64,000 bases of DNA from Ruminococcus flavefaciens (lineage in GTDB: Bacteria; Bacillota; Clostridia; Oscillospirales; Ruminococcaceae), in assembly GCF_900116855.1 (NCBI RefSeq), contig NZ_UETD01000008.1:1-64000 (forward strand), read 5' to 3'. Shown piece by piece: positions 24,782 through 35,100 of the stretch; position 1 is the first letter of the stretch, and every line of letters starts with the position of its first letter. A program made the translations under genes and the position numbers. A model generated the notes under the pieces. That model did no database searches. It was not told the DNA's origin and saw only the letters and a list, made by a program, of their open reading frames with translations.

Positions 24782-27124
24782 TTACATCATACTATCGCTT
24801 TTGGGAACGATATACTTTATCCTGTCCGTTATTATAAATATCAGCAAAAACGTTACTGTCATAAGCATTAAAAGAATACCCAATATCATGGGATATGGGA
24901 TTATAAAATCAGCCTGCATGATACCCATTGTTCCGAATATCATGTTCGAGAACCTGTTTGAAAGCAGCAATACAAGCAGTCCTCCAATGACAGCCCCTGC
25001 CGCTCCTACGGGGATAAAGGAGAGGAACACCTCAAGGCGTATCTGCCATGATGTGAAGCCTATTGCCTTTTGTATCCTGAAATTTCTGTCATTCCTTCTC
25101 AGCTGTACCTTTATAAGAAGATACAGAAGTAACCATATTATGACTACAGATATAAACGAGAAGGATATCAGCAGTCCATCGACCAATGACACATAGCTTC
25201 CCATGGTCTGATCAATGGTGAGCCTTGTATTAACAGCTCCGCTTATCTTACTCTGATGCTCAGTGATCAGATTATCAAGAAAGGCATCGGCATCCACATC
25301 ATCTTCAAGGTATATGAACACAGTGTTCGGCTTGAAGCTGCTGTTTATCCTTTTATATCCTTCTGTTGTGAGCTCGCAGTCAAATCCGTTATCCATTGAG
25401 GTCTGTATAAGACCTGTAATGATATATTCATATTTGCTTCCCGAGCTCTCAAGGGAAAAAACATCTCCGATCCTTTTATTGAAGTATTCCGCACTTTTTC
25501 CTCCTATGGCGATCTCATTATCCGCCGAGGGATGTCTTCCGTCATAAACTATACTGTCATTCCTTGTCCTTCCGTAATCCTCGGTAACATACGCATACAT
25601 ATTCACGCCGTCTGTCTGGACCTGCAATGTCTCAAAGAATATGGCATCGTCTGCGCCTTCCTCGGAAGCAAGTATACCGTCAAGATCATCATAGTAATTA
25701 GTCGGATTTGCATATGCCGTTATATCTGCATATTCATACATCAGTACATCGACAAACTTTTTGGTATCCACCGATATATTGTAATTCAATACCATTACAT
25801 AGCCAAGAACAAATGAAATGACCGACAACACCGTCATCATAAGCAGATTTTGCTTGAAGCTTCCAAAGAACATCTTTACGGACATTGACGCATGAAACGG
25901 CAGCCTGCTTTCCGAAAAAGGCATTATGTTCCTCTTGAAAGTCTTTACCTGCTCCTGTGCGCTGCTGAAAGCCTTGCAGGGAGATACCTTCCTGAGCTTC
26001 AGGGCAGCAAGATACGATACGATGAAGAAAATGCCCATTATCACAAGCATAACGCAAAGCGGCATAACAGGAGATATCGCAGTCTTTATGGTTATCCAGG
26101 TCAGGGACTGCATAGAATCCGCTATCCTTGAATAAATAGCAAAGGAAAGGATACCGCCGATGAACGCTCCCACAAGCGTAAGCAGAGTGTACTGCAAGGC
26201 AAATGAAAGCGTTATCGAATTGCTCGAATAGCCGATAGACTTTAATATGCTTATATTCTTTACCTCTCTTACAAGATTTCCTCTTATAATATAAATAGTC
26301 ACCGCCAGTGCTATTATAAGAAGAAGTACAGCAAATGCAAGAAGGAGGATCGCCATTATAGAGGGCTCCATAGTCGCATAATTACGGCATACATCATATG
26401 TCATGGAACAGTATTTTGAAGTCCCTGTTTCAGCCTTATTGAGAAAATCGCTGAGAACAGCCTGAGCCTGAGCTTTATCACGGATATATATATCAGCTAC
26501 CTTTCCGTTTTCATTTGATGAAAACCTGTTGGCAAATTCGATATATTCCTCTTCAGGCAGCACAACTCCCGTCTGAGTTCCCGAATGGACACAGCCGAGG
26601 TATATATCCTCTGTAAAGCCTGCAATGACAAAATGATATACTATCTTATCATATCTTATATCAAAGCGCTCTCCGAGCTCATAATCGCCTGATTCCTTGA
26701 AATATCTTGATACATATATTGCGTTTTCGGGGATATCTTCCATTTCCTCGACTATCTCATAGCTCATGTAATCCTGTTTCCCGAGAGGCATCGCAATAAG
26801 TGTGACACTTTTCTTTGTGCCTGCAAAGGTTATCTGAGCACTGTCAAGGTAAAGAACATCACTGTATACAGCTTTCTCGACTCTGCTGTCAGTATCGATT
26901 ATATTCTTGTTATCGCTATCGAACAGTTCATTCTGTCCGGCTGCAAATATATCGGGAGCGTCAGCCTTTTCCGCCGCATTATCGAAGCAGTTCATAAAGC
27001 CCATCATAACCGTAAGGCTGAGCACGCAGAACAGTGTGATGAGTGTGATAAGAAAAGCCAGAAAGGCGTTTTGCCCTCCGGATCTGCGAAGATTTGCAAA
27101 GGTCAAAAGGAGTATGCGCCTCAT
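24782..27124 (-). CDS. FtsX/MacB-type ABC transporter permease
   Basis: About 780 residues with two FtsX domains. An N-terminal membrane helix (LTFANLRRSGGQNAFLAFLITLITLF) is followed by a large extracytoplasmic domain and three helices (about 255-385). A second first-helix repeat (SVKMFFGSFKQNLLMMTVLSVISF), another outer domain and three C-terminal helices complete it. This mechanotransmission-type permease works with the ATPase encoded just upstream. The ATG at 27124 is chosen: it begins one base after the ATPase stop, with AGAGG 8 bp upstream. The longer frame would need a TTG at 27145. Export of, or resistance to, the NRPS-PKS product is the likely role. Confidence 0.85.
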   Translation of the reverse strand: MRRILLLTFANLRRSGGQNAFLAFLITLITLFCVLSLTVMMGFMNCFDNAAEKADAPDIFAAGQNELFDSDNKNIIDTDSRVEKAVYSDVLYLDSAQITFAGTKKSVTLIAMPLGKQDYMSYEIVEEMEDIPENAIYVSRYFKESGDYELGERFDIRYDKIVYHFVIAGFTEDIYLGCVHSGTQTGVVLPEEEYIEFANRFSSNENGKVADIYIRDKAQAQAVLSDFLNKAETGTSKYCSMTYDVCRNYATMEPSIMAILLLAFAVLLLIIALAVTIYIIRGNLVREVKNISILKSIGYSSNSITLSFALQYTLLTLVGAFIGGILSFAIYSRIADSMQSLTWITIKTAISPVMPLCVMLVIMGIFFIVSYLAALKLRKVSPCKAFSSAQEQVKTFKRNIMPFSESRLPFHASMSVKMFFGSFKQNLLMMTVLSVISFVLGYVMVLNYNISVDTKKFVDVLMYEYADITAYANPTNYYDDLDGILASEEGADDAIFFETLQVQTDGVNMYAYVTEDYGRTRNDSIVYDGRHPSADNEIAIGGKSAEYFNKRIGDVFSLESSGSKYEYIITGLIQTSMDNGFDCELTTEGYKRINSSFKPNTVFIYLEDDVDADAFLDNLITEHQSKISGAVNTRLTIDQTMGSYVSLVDGLLISFSFISVVIIWLLLYLLIKVQLRRNDRNFRIQKAIGFTSWQIRLEVFLSFIPVGAAGAVIGGLLVLLLSNRFSNMIFGTMGIMQADFIIPYPMILGILLMLMTVTFLLIFIITDRIKYIVPKSDSMM

Positions 27125-27125
27125 C

Positions 27126-27881
27126 TTACCAGCCTCTTTCTTCAAGAAAGCTTCTCAGCTTTTCTTTTCTTTCTTCATCTTTTTCATCGTATTCGCCCAG
27201 CTCACATATACCGCCCGTCATACCATCCCTGACAAATATCACCTTATTGCCTCTGAATGCCGAGCGTATATCGTGTGTGACCATTATTATAGTCTGCCCG
27301 CTTTTGTGTATATCGGTAAGCAGATCGAGCACCACCTGACCGTTGGAGTAATCAAGAGAGCCAGTAGGTTCATCCGCGAACACTACATCGGGATCATTGA
27401 TCAACGCACGGACTATACCTGCTCTCTGAGCCTCTCCGCCCGATATCTGCGAAGGGAATTTCTTCTGTATCTCCTTTGAAATGTTCACCTTTTCAAACAG
27501 CTTTTCAGCCTTTGAAAGCACCTCTTTTTTTGAGCTTGTACACAGCATACCGGCAGCTGCAACATTATCAAGAATGCTCATATTGTCAAGAAGATTATTC
27601 TGCTGAAAGACAAATCCGCAGTGTTTCCGCCTGAAAACCGACATTTTATCGGCTGAATAATTCTCGATACTTTGATCGCCGAAAACGATTTTTCCCGAAT
27701 CTATATTATCCATTCCGGAAAGAGCGTAAAGAAGCGTAGATTTTCCGGCACCGGATGAACCCATTATAACAGCAAAATCTCCTTTTTCTATCTGAAAATC
27801 AACGCCCTTCAGTACCTCCTGAGTCCTGCTGTCAACAGCATAAGTTTTTTTCACATTGATAGCCTTTAAGATCGTACTCAT
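27126..27881 (-). CDS. MacB/LolD-type ABC transporter ATPase
   Basis: A 251-residue nucleotide-binding protein: Walker A GSSGAGKST, Q-loop in FVFQQNNLLDNM, signature ISGGEAQRAGI, Walker B DVVFADEPTGSLD and switch histidine in MVTHD. The LolD/MacB subfamily energises FtsX-type permeases. It is followed at once by the permease gene. It starts 22 bp after the stop of the dehydrogenase-like gene, so the transporter is embedded in the biosynthetic operon. Confidence 0.93.
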   Translation of the reverse strand: MSTILKAINVKKTYAVDSRTQEVLKGVDFQIEKGDFAVIMGSSGAGKSTLLYALSGMDNIDSGKIVFGDQSIENYSADKMSVFRRKHCGFVFQQNNLLDNMSILDNVAAAGMLCTSSKKEVLSKAEKLFEKVNISKEIQKKFPSQISGGEAQRAGIVRALINDPDVVFADEPTGSLDYSNGQVVLDLLTDIHKSGQTIIMVTHDIRSAFRGNKVIFVRDGMTGGICELGEYDEKDEERKEKLRSFLEERGW

Positions 27882-27903
27882 CCTTGCTCTCCCTTATCCA
27901 AAC

Positions 27904-29097
27904 TCATACAAGATCATAAACCGAACGGAATATATTTGTCTTATTATCTCCCATGCAATACTTTTCAAAAAGATAATCGACCGCAAGCCTTACAACCTTA
28001 TGAGCAACAGGTTTATTGAAGGTCTCTCCTTCGTTATGCGAGCGTCTGAAGAACCACTCGAGTCTTGAAGTCATCGCTCCGCCGAATGTAAGAAGCTGTC
28101 CCGGAACTATCTTGATATCCTTTTCCTCAAGCAGCTTGTCAATGGCGGAAAGAGACTCCTCATTAACCGTTATTACCTCATTATGCGCCATAAGCATAGT
28201 TGTGCCGTTTTTTACGACAGAAAGGTCCGAATTGAGCAATTCTCCGCCCACTGTCACAGCAATGAACAGACCGCCTCTTTCAAGGCAGGGAGCGGTGAAT
28301 TTACCGTATTCTGCGGGAAGAATCTTTATGCCCAGCGCTCTGAGTCTTTCGGCTTCCTGTCTGCGTTCTTCTGTGTCATAGGATATATCGCAAACGGCAA
28401 TATCGGTATACTTCTCGTTGATAAGGTACTCAAGGACCGCACAAGCCACTGCTCCGTCCGAGCCTACCAGCGTTACGGGTATGCTCTTATCCTTTCCGAA
28501 GCCAAGATACTCTATCGCCTCGATTATGCCTGTAGATGTATATGAAGCCTTTCCGCCGCAGCCTCCGTCCTCGCATTTAACTCCAAGCACATTCTCCGTA
28601 TACTTGTGGAGCATATCCGCAAGTCCTACAAATCTGCCGAAATCAGGCGTAAGCTTTATTTCACCGTTCTTATCATTCAGGAATTCCCCGAGATCTCTGA
28701 ACATACTGTCAACTATCTCGCAATGCCGAGGATGCGAGGTATCCATGATTATATCATATGTTTCCTTTGATTTCGGTCTGATAATGCAGCGTCCGCCGCC
28801 TACCTTGCTTCCGATATATCCCTCGGGAAGGTCTTTTTTCACTTTTTCAAGGCTGCCCGATGCGATAACATCATTGATAAAGACGTTCTTCAAACCACTT
28901 TCATAGTTTTTCAGGTATGAGATACGGTTCTCGCATTCCTTATCTGTACTGTCATACGGAACAGTCCTTGTGCCGCCGTAATAGTAATCAGCATTTTCTA
29001 CCTGTCCTCTTTCTGCTACCCATAACTGTGCATATTTTGAGTCTATAACATAGATATCATCAGAGTATTCTTTTACGCTTATCATTTTTTCCTCCAA
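27904..29097 (-). CDS. Divergent Glu/Leu/Phe/Val dehydrogenase-like protein
   Basis: A 397-residue protein with the overall plan of NAD-dependent amino-acid dehydrogenases. It has a GGGRCII segment near the position of the GGGK motif, LTPDFGRFVG, STGIIEAIEYLG, the Rossmann stretch VTLVGSDGAVA followed by VCDI, AHNEVIT in place of ANNPVT, and GQLLTFGGAMTSRLEW matching NAGGV...EW. Family enzymes interconvert amino acids and 2-oxo acids. The active-site lysine loop is altered (GGGR), so catalysis may differ. It may supply an unusual amino acid for the adjacent A-PCP protein (10 bp away) or act on the bound chain. The family call rests on motif spacing. Confidence 0.6.
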   Translation of the reverse strand: MEEKMISVKEYSDDIYVIDSKYAQLWVAERGQVENADYYYGGTRTVPYDSTDKECENRISYLKNYESGLKNVFINDVIASGSLEKVKKDLPEGYIGSKVGGGRCIIRPKSKETYDIIMDTSHPRHCEIVDSMFRDLGEFLNDKNGEIKLTPDFGRFVGLADMLHKYTENVLGVKCEDGGCGGKASYTSTGIIEAIEYLGFGKDKSIPVTLVGSDGAVACAVLEYLINEKYTDIAVCDISYDTEERRQEAERLRALGIKILPAEYGKFTAPCLERGGLFIAVTVGGELLNSDLSVVKNGTTMLMAHNEVITVNEESLSAIDKLLEEKDIKIVPGQLLTFGGAMTSRLEWFFRRSHNEGETFNKPVAHKVVRLAVDYLFEKYCMGDNKTNIFRSVYDLV

Positions 29098-29107
29098 TCA
29101 ACGACCA

Positions 29108-30970
29108 TTATCTGCGTGTTCTTCTTATACGTCTGTTTCTGTTCGGAGCTTCTTCCAAAGCAGTATCCTCACCCTTCAGAAATGCTGCCATATTTCTTAC
29201 GGTAGGATGAGCAAGTATCTCCATGGGAGAAATGTCTTTACCAAGAAGCTGTTTTATCTCACTCTGCAAATGATATAGCAGCATTGAATATCCGCCGAGT
29301 TCAAAAAAGCCTTTATCAAGCGGCACCTCGTCGATCTCAAGGGTGTTTTTCCAGGCAAGGACAAGCTTCTGTGTCAGCTCATCGGTCTCCTCACCGCCTG
29401 CTTCACTGCCTGCAGGTATAAGGCCTTCAAGAGCATTTCTGTCAAGCTTTCCGTTTATCGATACCGGAAGCTTTTCAAGATAAACAAATCTGTTGGGGAT
29501 GACACCCTTCAGGAGACTTTTCTCCATAAATCCGGAAAGCTCATCGTATGTCATTTCCTTTTTATCAGCTGTTGAATAGAACATTATTGTTTTTACAGCC
29601 TGATCTTCATTTTTGACAAACAGTCCGCACGACGTTATATTATCATGTCTCATCAGGACCTGTTCTATCTCCTCGATCTCGATCCTCTGACCGCTTATCT
29701 TGATCTGATTATCCTTTCTTCCGCAGTACAGCACTTCTCCGTTATCAAGTCTTTTTCCTCTGTCGCCGCTCATATACATGAATGAAGCACTGTCCATTAT
29801 ATCTGCACTGAGCCCCGAAGCCTCCGGGCTCATTCCTATATATCCGCCGAAGGTACCGAGTCCTGCTATCCATATATCTCCTTCCGTACCGACAGGGCAC
29901 GGTGCAAGATCATCGTCAAGTATATACATACGCTTGTTGTATATCGGCTTTCCGATAGGTATGATATCCTTTTCAAGATCATCTTCCGTAACATTGTGAT
30001 ACGATACACAGCAGCTGCATTCGGCAGGTCCGTAAAGATTGACGAATTCAGCACTGCAATTCCCGTTTTTCAGCCATTTGAGCACCGCGCTGCTCCTGAA
30101 CTTCTCACCTGCGCTTATAACATATTTTACGCTTTCCAGTTCCTTGTAGCCGTTCCAGCCGCAGTATTCTATAATTCCCTGCATAAGACTCGGAACACAG
30201 GCAAAGTGAGTTACTTCGTATTTCTTTATGATCTCAGCGTCAGTCTTGACGTCAAAAAGGGAGTCCGTCGCAAGAACTATGGAAGAACCGTAAAGCAGCG
30301 GCGTGAATATAGTTTTGAGCGAACCGTCAAAACCGAAATTATTCAGAAGTATCAGCCTTGAATCAGAGTCAAGCTTAAATCTTTCTCCGTACCATTCGCA
30401 CATATTCAGCAGATATTCCTGACGGATAAGCACTCCCTTCGGTTCGCCCGTAGTACCCGATGTAAACATACAGTATGCATACTGATCCGTGCTTTCGCAT
30501 GGTTCGGGAAGCTCATCGCCTGAGCCTTGCATATCATTTAAGGCTATAACATCAACACCTGCATCGCTTTCAGGCATTTCTGCGCTGAAAACCGCTTTTA
30601 CGCCGCTCGTCCCAACGATATGCTTTATCCTTTCCGGCGGACAATCCGCACCTATGGGCACATATACCGCACCTATGTACAGCACAGCATATATCAGTGC
30701 TATTGTTTCCTCCGTGTGACGGCAATAAACGCCCACCTTATCTCCCTGTCCGATGCCGTTTTCGGCAAGAACAGCCGCTTTTTTCCTTACTTCGGCAAGG
30801 AATTCGGAATAAGTGAGCTTTTTTCTGCCGTAAACCGCAATATTATCAGAATGTTTCCGAGCCGAACTTAGAAAATTCATTATGAGATTGCCCGAATGAT
30901 CAAGTGTCTTTCCGGCAGCGACAGCTCCCTGATTTTCAGGCGCCAGTTCTGTATTATTATTTGATACCAT
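29108..30970 (-). CDS. Stand-alone NRPS A-PCP didomain
   Basis: A 620-residue protein. The adenylation domain spans about 30-520, with FTSGTTGEPKG, FGFDGSLKT, LYGPAECS, YMSGDRGK, RKDNQIKISGQRIE and the catalytic Lys in SINGKLDR. A carrier domain follows with FFELGGYS. The Asp in FGFD is kept, so an alpha-amino acid is expected. The remaining pocket residues as I read them (G, K, A, I, A, L, C, C) match no code I know. The protein ends in an arginine-rich tail (NRNRRIRRTRR). With no C domain of its own, it probably supplies an aminoacyl unit to the terminal C domain of the Cy-A-PCP-C synthetase or to the PKS. Confidence 0.87.
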   Translation of the reverse strand: MVSNNNTELAPENQGAVAAGKTLDHSGNLIMNFLSSARKHSDNIAVYGRKKLTYSEFLAEVRKKAAVLAENGIGQGDKVGVYCRHTEETIALIYAVLYIGAVYVPIGADCPPERIKHIVGTSGVKAVFSAEMPESDAGVDVIALNDMQGSGDELPEPCESTDQYAYCMFTSGTTGEPKGVLIRQEYLLNMCEWYGERFKLDSDSRLILLNNFGFDGSLKTIFTPLLYGSSIVLATDSLFDVKTDAEIIKKYEVTHFACVPSLMQGIIEYCGWNGYKELESVKYVISAGEKFRSSAVLKWLKNGNCSAEFVNLYGPAECSCCVSYHNVTEDDLEKDIIPIGKPIYNKRMYILDDDLAPCPVGTEGDIWIAGLGTFGGYIGMSPEASGLSADIMDSASFMYMSGDRGKRLDNGEVLYCGRKDNQIKISGQRIEIEEIEQVLMRHDNITSCGLFVKNEDQAVKTIMFYSTADKKEMTYDELSGFMEKSLLKGVIPNRFVYLEKLPVSINGKLDRNALEGLIPAGSEAGGEETDELTQKLVLAWKNTLEIDEVPLDKGFFELGGYSMLLYHLQSEIKQLLGKDISPMEILAHPTVRNMAAFLKGEDTALEEAPNRNRRIRRTRR

Positions 30971-30988
30971 TATTCCTTCCTTTCAATG

Positions 30989-31906
30989 TCAACAAAAATT
31001 CGTGCCCTTCCATACATCGTCCCCGTAAACGGCATCAGGCTCTATCGGCGACAGGCTCTCCAAGGCTTCGCAGCCGCAAAAAGCCCTGCTTCCGATCATT
31101 CTTACTCTCTCCGGGAAATAAACCGTTTCAAGGGAAATACAGCCGTTAAACGCATCGGCTCTGATTTCTTCAAGCCCCTCTGATACCCTCAGGCTTTCAA
31201 GCTCCCGACAGTTATGGAACATAGCTTCCGAAATAAATGACGTGTGCGGTATGGAAACTTCTACAAGTCCGCTTTCCGCAAACGCTCCGTTGCCGAATTC
31301 TATATCATTATCCGGAAGCTTTATGTTCCTGAGAGAGCTGCACCCGCAGAAGGCACGCATTTCAATACTGCTCACGCTGTCAGGCAATACCACCTTTTCA
31401 AGGCTCCTGCAATTCTCAAAAGCTATAAACCCTATGCTCCCGACCTTTCCTGTCAGTACTGCCTCTTTCAATGAAAAGCAGTTCCTGAACATACTCCTGT
31501 TAAGTATGCTGATACCTGACGGAAGTTTTATACTTTCAAGCTGTTGGCAGAATGCAAATGCAGAACTTCCGATCTCGGTCACGCTTTCGGGGATAAGGAT
31601 GCGTTTTATGTTCTCACAGCCGTAGAAAGCGCAGTAGCTTATGTATTCAAGTCCCTGCGGAAGGATTATCTCATACGGCGTTGCTTTGCCGTTTTTCGCA
31701 ACATCCGCCTTGAACCTGCCCTCTCCTGCGTCATCAATATCCACAAAGACGTATGGACCTAAGGATACGACTCTTTCTCCGTTTATTTCAGCAGGTATCT
31801 CGACCTTGCAGGCACTTCCGATATACTTGATGAGCCTCAGCCCCTTATTATCATTATCAGGTCCGTACACAAAGTCGTTATACACTGCTCCGCCGAGCTC
31901 AGACAT
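30989..31906 (-). CDS. Cytosolic BspA-type leucine-rich repeat protein inside the operon
   Basis: A 305-residue protein. A short N-terminal part (IPAEINGERVVSLGPYVF) leads into about eight LRR_5/BspA-type repeats of about 23 residues with the pattern AFxGCxxLxxIxLPxxVxxIG, ending in GTNFC. BspA repeats are usually found on secreted or surface proteins, but no signal peptide, membrane helix or wall anchor is visible. It overlaps the ACP gene by 8 bp and is followed 18 bp later by the A-PCP gene, so it is co-transcribed with carrier-protein genes. A scaffolding or partner-binding role in the assembly line is possible but unproven. Confidence 0.8.
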   Translation of the reverse strand: MSELGGAVYNDFVYGPDNDNKGLRLIKYIGSACKVEIPAEINGERVVSLGPYVFVDIDDAGEGRFKADVAKNGKATPYEIILPQGLEYISYCAFYGCENIKRILIPESVTEIGSSAFAFCQQLESIKLPSGISILNRSMFRNCFSLKEAVLTGKVGSIGFIAFENCRSLEKVVLPDSVSSIEMRAFCGCSSLRNIKLPDNDIEFGNGAFAESGLVEVSIPHTSFISEAMFHNCRELESLRVSEGLEEIRADAFNGCISLETVYFPERVRMIGSRAFCGCEALESLSPIEPDAVYGDDVWKGTNFC

Positions 31907-32132
31907 ACTGCTTTATAACATCAACTATGTCGTTGACAGTTATAAGATCGGTATAGTTGAGCTCTTCATTGATATCGTATTCATCTTCGAGAGCGGAAAT
32001 AAGGCTTATAGTATCAAGAGAATCCATTTCAAGCTCCTGACGCAGCTTGGTATCCCCGTTTATCTCGACATCATCATCAACGCAAAGCTCTTCGCGTATG
32101 ATCTCAATAACTCTTTCAATATCTACCTTCAT
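31899..32132 (-). CDS. Discrete acyl carrier protein
   Basis: A 77-residue acyl carrier protein with the phosphopantetheine site in ELEMDSLDTISL, preceded by acidic helix 1 and followed by the IVDVIKQYV helix. AGGAGG precedes the ATG. It lies directly after the PKS gene. It could carry an extender or starter unit, or receive the chain from the PKS, which already has its own ACP. A role in fatty-acid synthesis is unlikely given the operon. Confidence 0.92.
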   Translation of the reverse strand: MKVDIERVIEIIREELCVDDDVEINGDTKLRQELEMDSLDTISLISALEDEYDINEELNYTDLITVNDIVDVIKQYV

Positions 32133-32155
32133 TTTTTCCTCCTTACGTTATGCGG

Positions 32156-35100
32156 TCAATGACCTGTTCTTTCGTCGATTATCTCTGCAATTTCCCTCAC
32201 AGTAGTACAACCGAGCAGATCCTTTACTGAAAAATCTATACTGAATCCGTTTTTTATCTGCGAGCTTATCATAAGTCCGCAGAGGGAATCAATATCATAT
32301 GAATATATCGACGAATCTGTATCATCGATCTTTATGCCTGTTATCCCTTCTATCATGCCGCAAAGCCTTTTTTCGGTCTCGCTCTTATAATTAACAGGCA
32401 AATCACCGTCAGTACGCCTTATATGACATCTTTTCTCCCAGCTTTCGGGCATGATAAGGTCAGCGTTCCTGTTTTCACCGATATATCCTGAGATATACCT
32501 TTTTTCATACCCCGTGACAGCCTTTGCCATACTCGTATCCATCGGGGTATTCTCAGCATTTCTTTGAGCAAATATAAGCGCCGCGTCAGTAGCTTTTTTC
32601 TCATTTCCCTCAAAGAAACGTATATTTTCAAAGCCCGCGCCCTCAAGTGTACGGCAGAAATGCTCCTTTTTCATTATCGGACTGTACCGTCTGAGAGGAT
32701 CGTTGAAATAGTTCCACCACTCGGGAGTAAGGCCGTAAAGCATCTCGCTTATATGGTGACCATCGATAGTCTGGAGCAGAACCAGATAGCCTCCCTTTCT
32801 TAGAGCCTTGAAGCAATTCTTCAGCGCCCCCTTCATATCTCCCGTTGCCTGAATAACATTACAGGATACGATAACATCGAAATACTCATCGGGCACGCCC
32901 TGTTCCCTGAAACCCACGGTGACGTCAACCTTGCAGAACTCAAGTGAAGTATAGCCGTTTTCCGCTGCATATATCTTTGCTTTTTCAATGAATGAAGCTC
33001 CGATATCGGTAAACCAGTAATCACCGTTATGTTTTTCTGTCACCTTTACGGCATTCCATGTAACAAGTCCTGTACCCGCACCTATTTCCAGTATCTTCAG
33101 CGGTCGCGCACTTTCTGCGGCAAGCTCTTCCAGCATTTCGGCAAAGATCGATGAATAAAGTCTCACCTTATTCATTTCGGGTATCTTTTTATACATATCA
33201 AAAAGCTTGTTGTAGGAGCCGTTGGGATAGAGTATCTCCTTACCGAGCACCCTTCCTTCAAGAACTTCCGGATAATGTGCGGCTGCATCGGCATAAAGCT
33301 CAAAAAACGGTATATAATCAGGTTCAAGCTTCCTTACCTTTTCCAGTACAGCTTCAATAGTATCAGCTTCGGATATGCTCTTGATGCATCTGATAATGTC
33401 ACTGTCGCTTATGTCCTGTACATACTCTGTATTATCAATGGCAATGTAACCGTTATCCCTCAGGAATGACAGCATAAGCATAGCAAAAGGCAAATATTCC
33501 TCAACGATACCGAGCTTATCCTTTATTTCCGCCCAGCTCAAAGCACTGTCCTTACGGACGAACAGGCCGTAATGCTTGAAGTAGCCCACAGAAGCTGAAA
33601 GGCAAAGCATATCCAAAGAAGCTTCAAGGTTTTTATTCTCCTTTACACACTTTATATCGGAAGCTTCGAGCATTCTGCTTTCTGTATCTGCAAACCCGGC
33701 ATATAAGGTCTCTGTATCCTTCCATCCCGTTTCATCGGGCATATACTGGAGCACTTCGGTCTCGCACTTTTTGCCAAGGAATGAAACGAGCTCTGACATT
33801 TCCCTTGAGCAGCCATCCAGTATCACCTGTTTCTTCTGAATAAACGGCGTTTCATCACGTTTTTCCTCTAACTCGTTATAGTTTTTTTCATTGAACGAAG
33901 AAGGAGGAAGATATATCATTCTGCCATCGGGAACCGCTCTGTCAAGTAATCCTACAGATGTTAGTGCAGACAAACCATATAGCAAAGCTTCACCGCGATC
34001 CGTTATGTCATCACAGATCATGCTGATGAATGTTTTTCCGCTGCGGTTCTTCACCGATTTTTTGGCAAAATAAGAGAGCTGTCCGCCAACACCGATCTCA
34101 ACTGCAGCCATGCTCTCAAATGTATCGAACACCATTGCCGCATTGTAGAAATCGACCTTGCTTCTCAGCTGTTCTGTCCAGTAATCTGCGGATACAAGCT
34201 CCGTATCAGCGATACGCCCCGTATACGAGGATATATATTTGACCTTCGGAGGTTTAAAGCTGATAGTATCAAGAAGCTTCCTGAAATCGGGTATTATCCC
34301 ATCAACAATACTACAGTGTCCCGCACGTTTCAGAGGGAGCTCCGTACAATAAATGTTTTTTTCTTCCAGTACCTTCTTATAGCTGTCAACGTCATCCGCA
34401 AGTCCTGTTATCATAAATCTGTTCGGAGTATTCCGAGCCGAAATATATATGCCTTCCGGCAGCTCAAACTCATCGGGATCACCTAAAACGGTCAGTATCT
34501 TTCCCTCGGGAAGCTTTGCAAGAAGCTTATTTCTCAGATAATAGAGCCTTATCAGTTCTTTTCTTGTAATGACTCCGGCAAAGTATGCCGCTGTATATTC
34601 GCCTGCACTGTATCCGATAACAGCGTCGCAGGCAACTCCCGCCTTTTTCAGCATATCTCCCACAGCGCACTGTACACAGAGCGGCAGGAGCGCTGAATTG
34701 AGCTGTGCATCGGTAAGCTCACCTTCGCTAAGGGTTTTCCTGAGATCAATACCGCATTCGGACTCTACATCATCGAAAACAGCATCAAAGCATTCTCTTA
34801 TTTTCGGCGAGATATTGTATACAGCTCTGACTTCATCAATCCCCAACACATTGCTGCCGGGGAAAAGCCATATGACACTTTGCTGTTTTTTCCCGACCGG
34901 TTCCTCATAAGTAATGAACGGCTGTCTGAGCATACCTGCAAGGCTTTCGGTGCTCCCTGCGCCAAACGGGACGCGGTATTTTTTCAGAGGAGCTCTTGAA
35001 GCGATCGTGTACGCTATATCCCTCAGCTGTGTTTCGGGCTCATGCTCAAGATAATAAGCGAGCTCGCTGCAATCTTTTTTCAGGCACTGCTTATCATCAG

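Noticed and set aside
24782-27145. TTG at 27145 as start of the second FtsX permease
   Set aside because: It lies inside the ATPase gene without a ribosome site; ATG at 27124 has AGAGG and follows the ATPase stop by one base.
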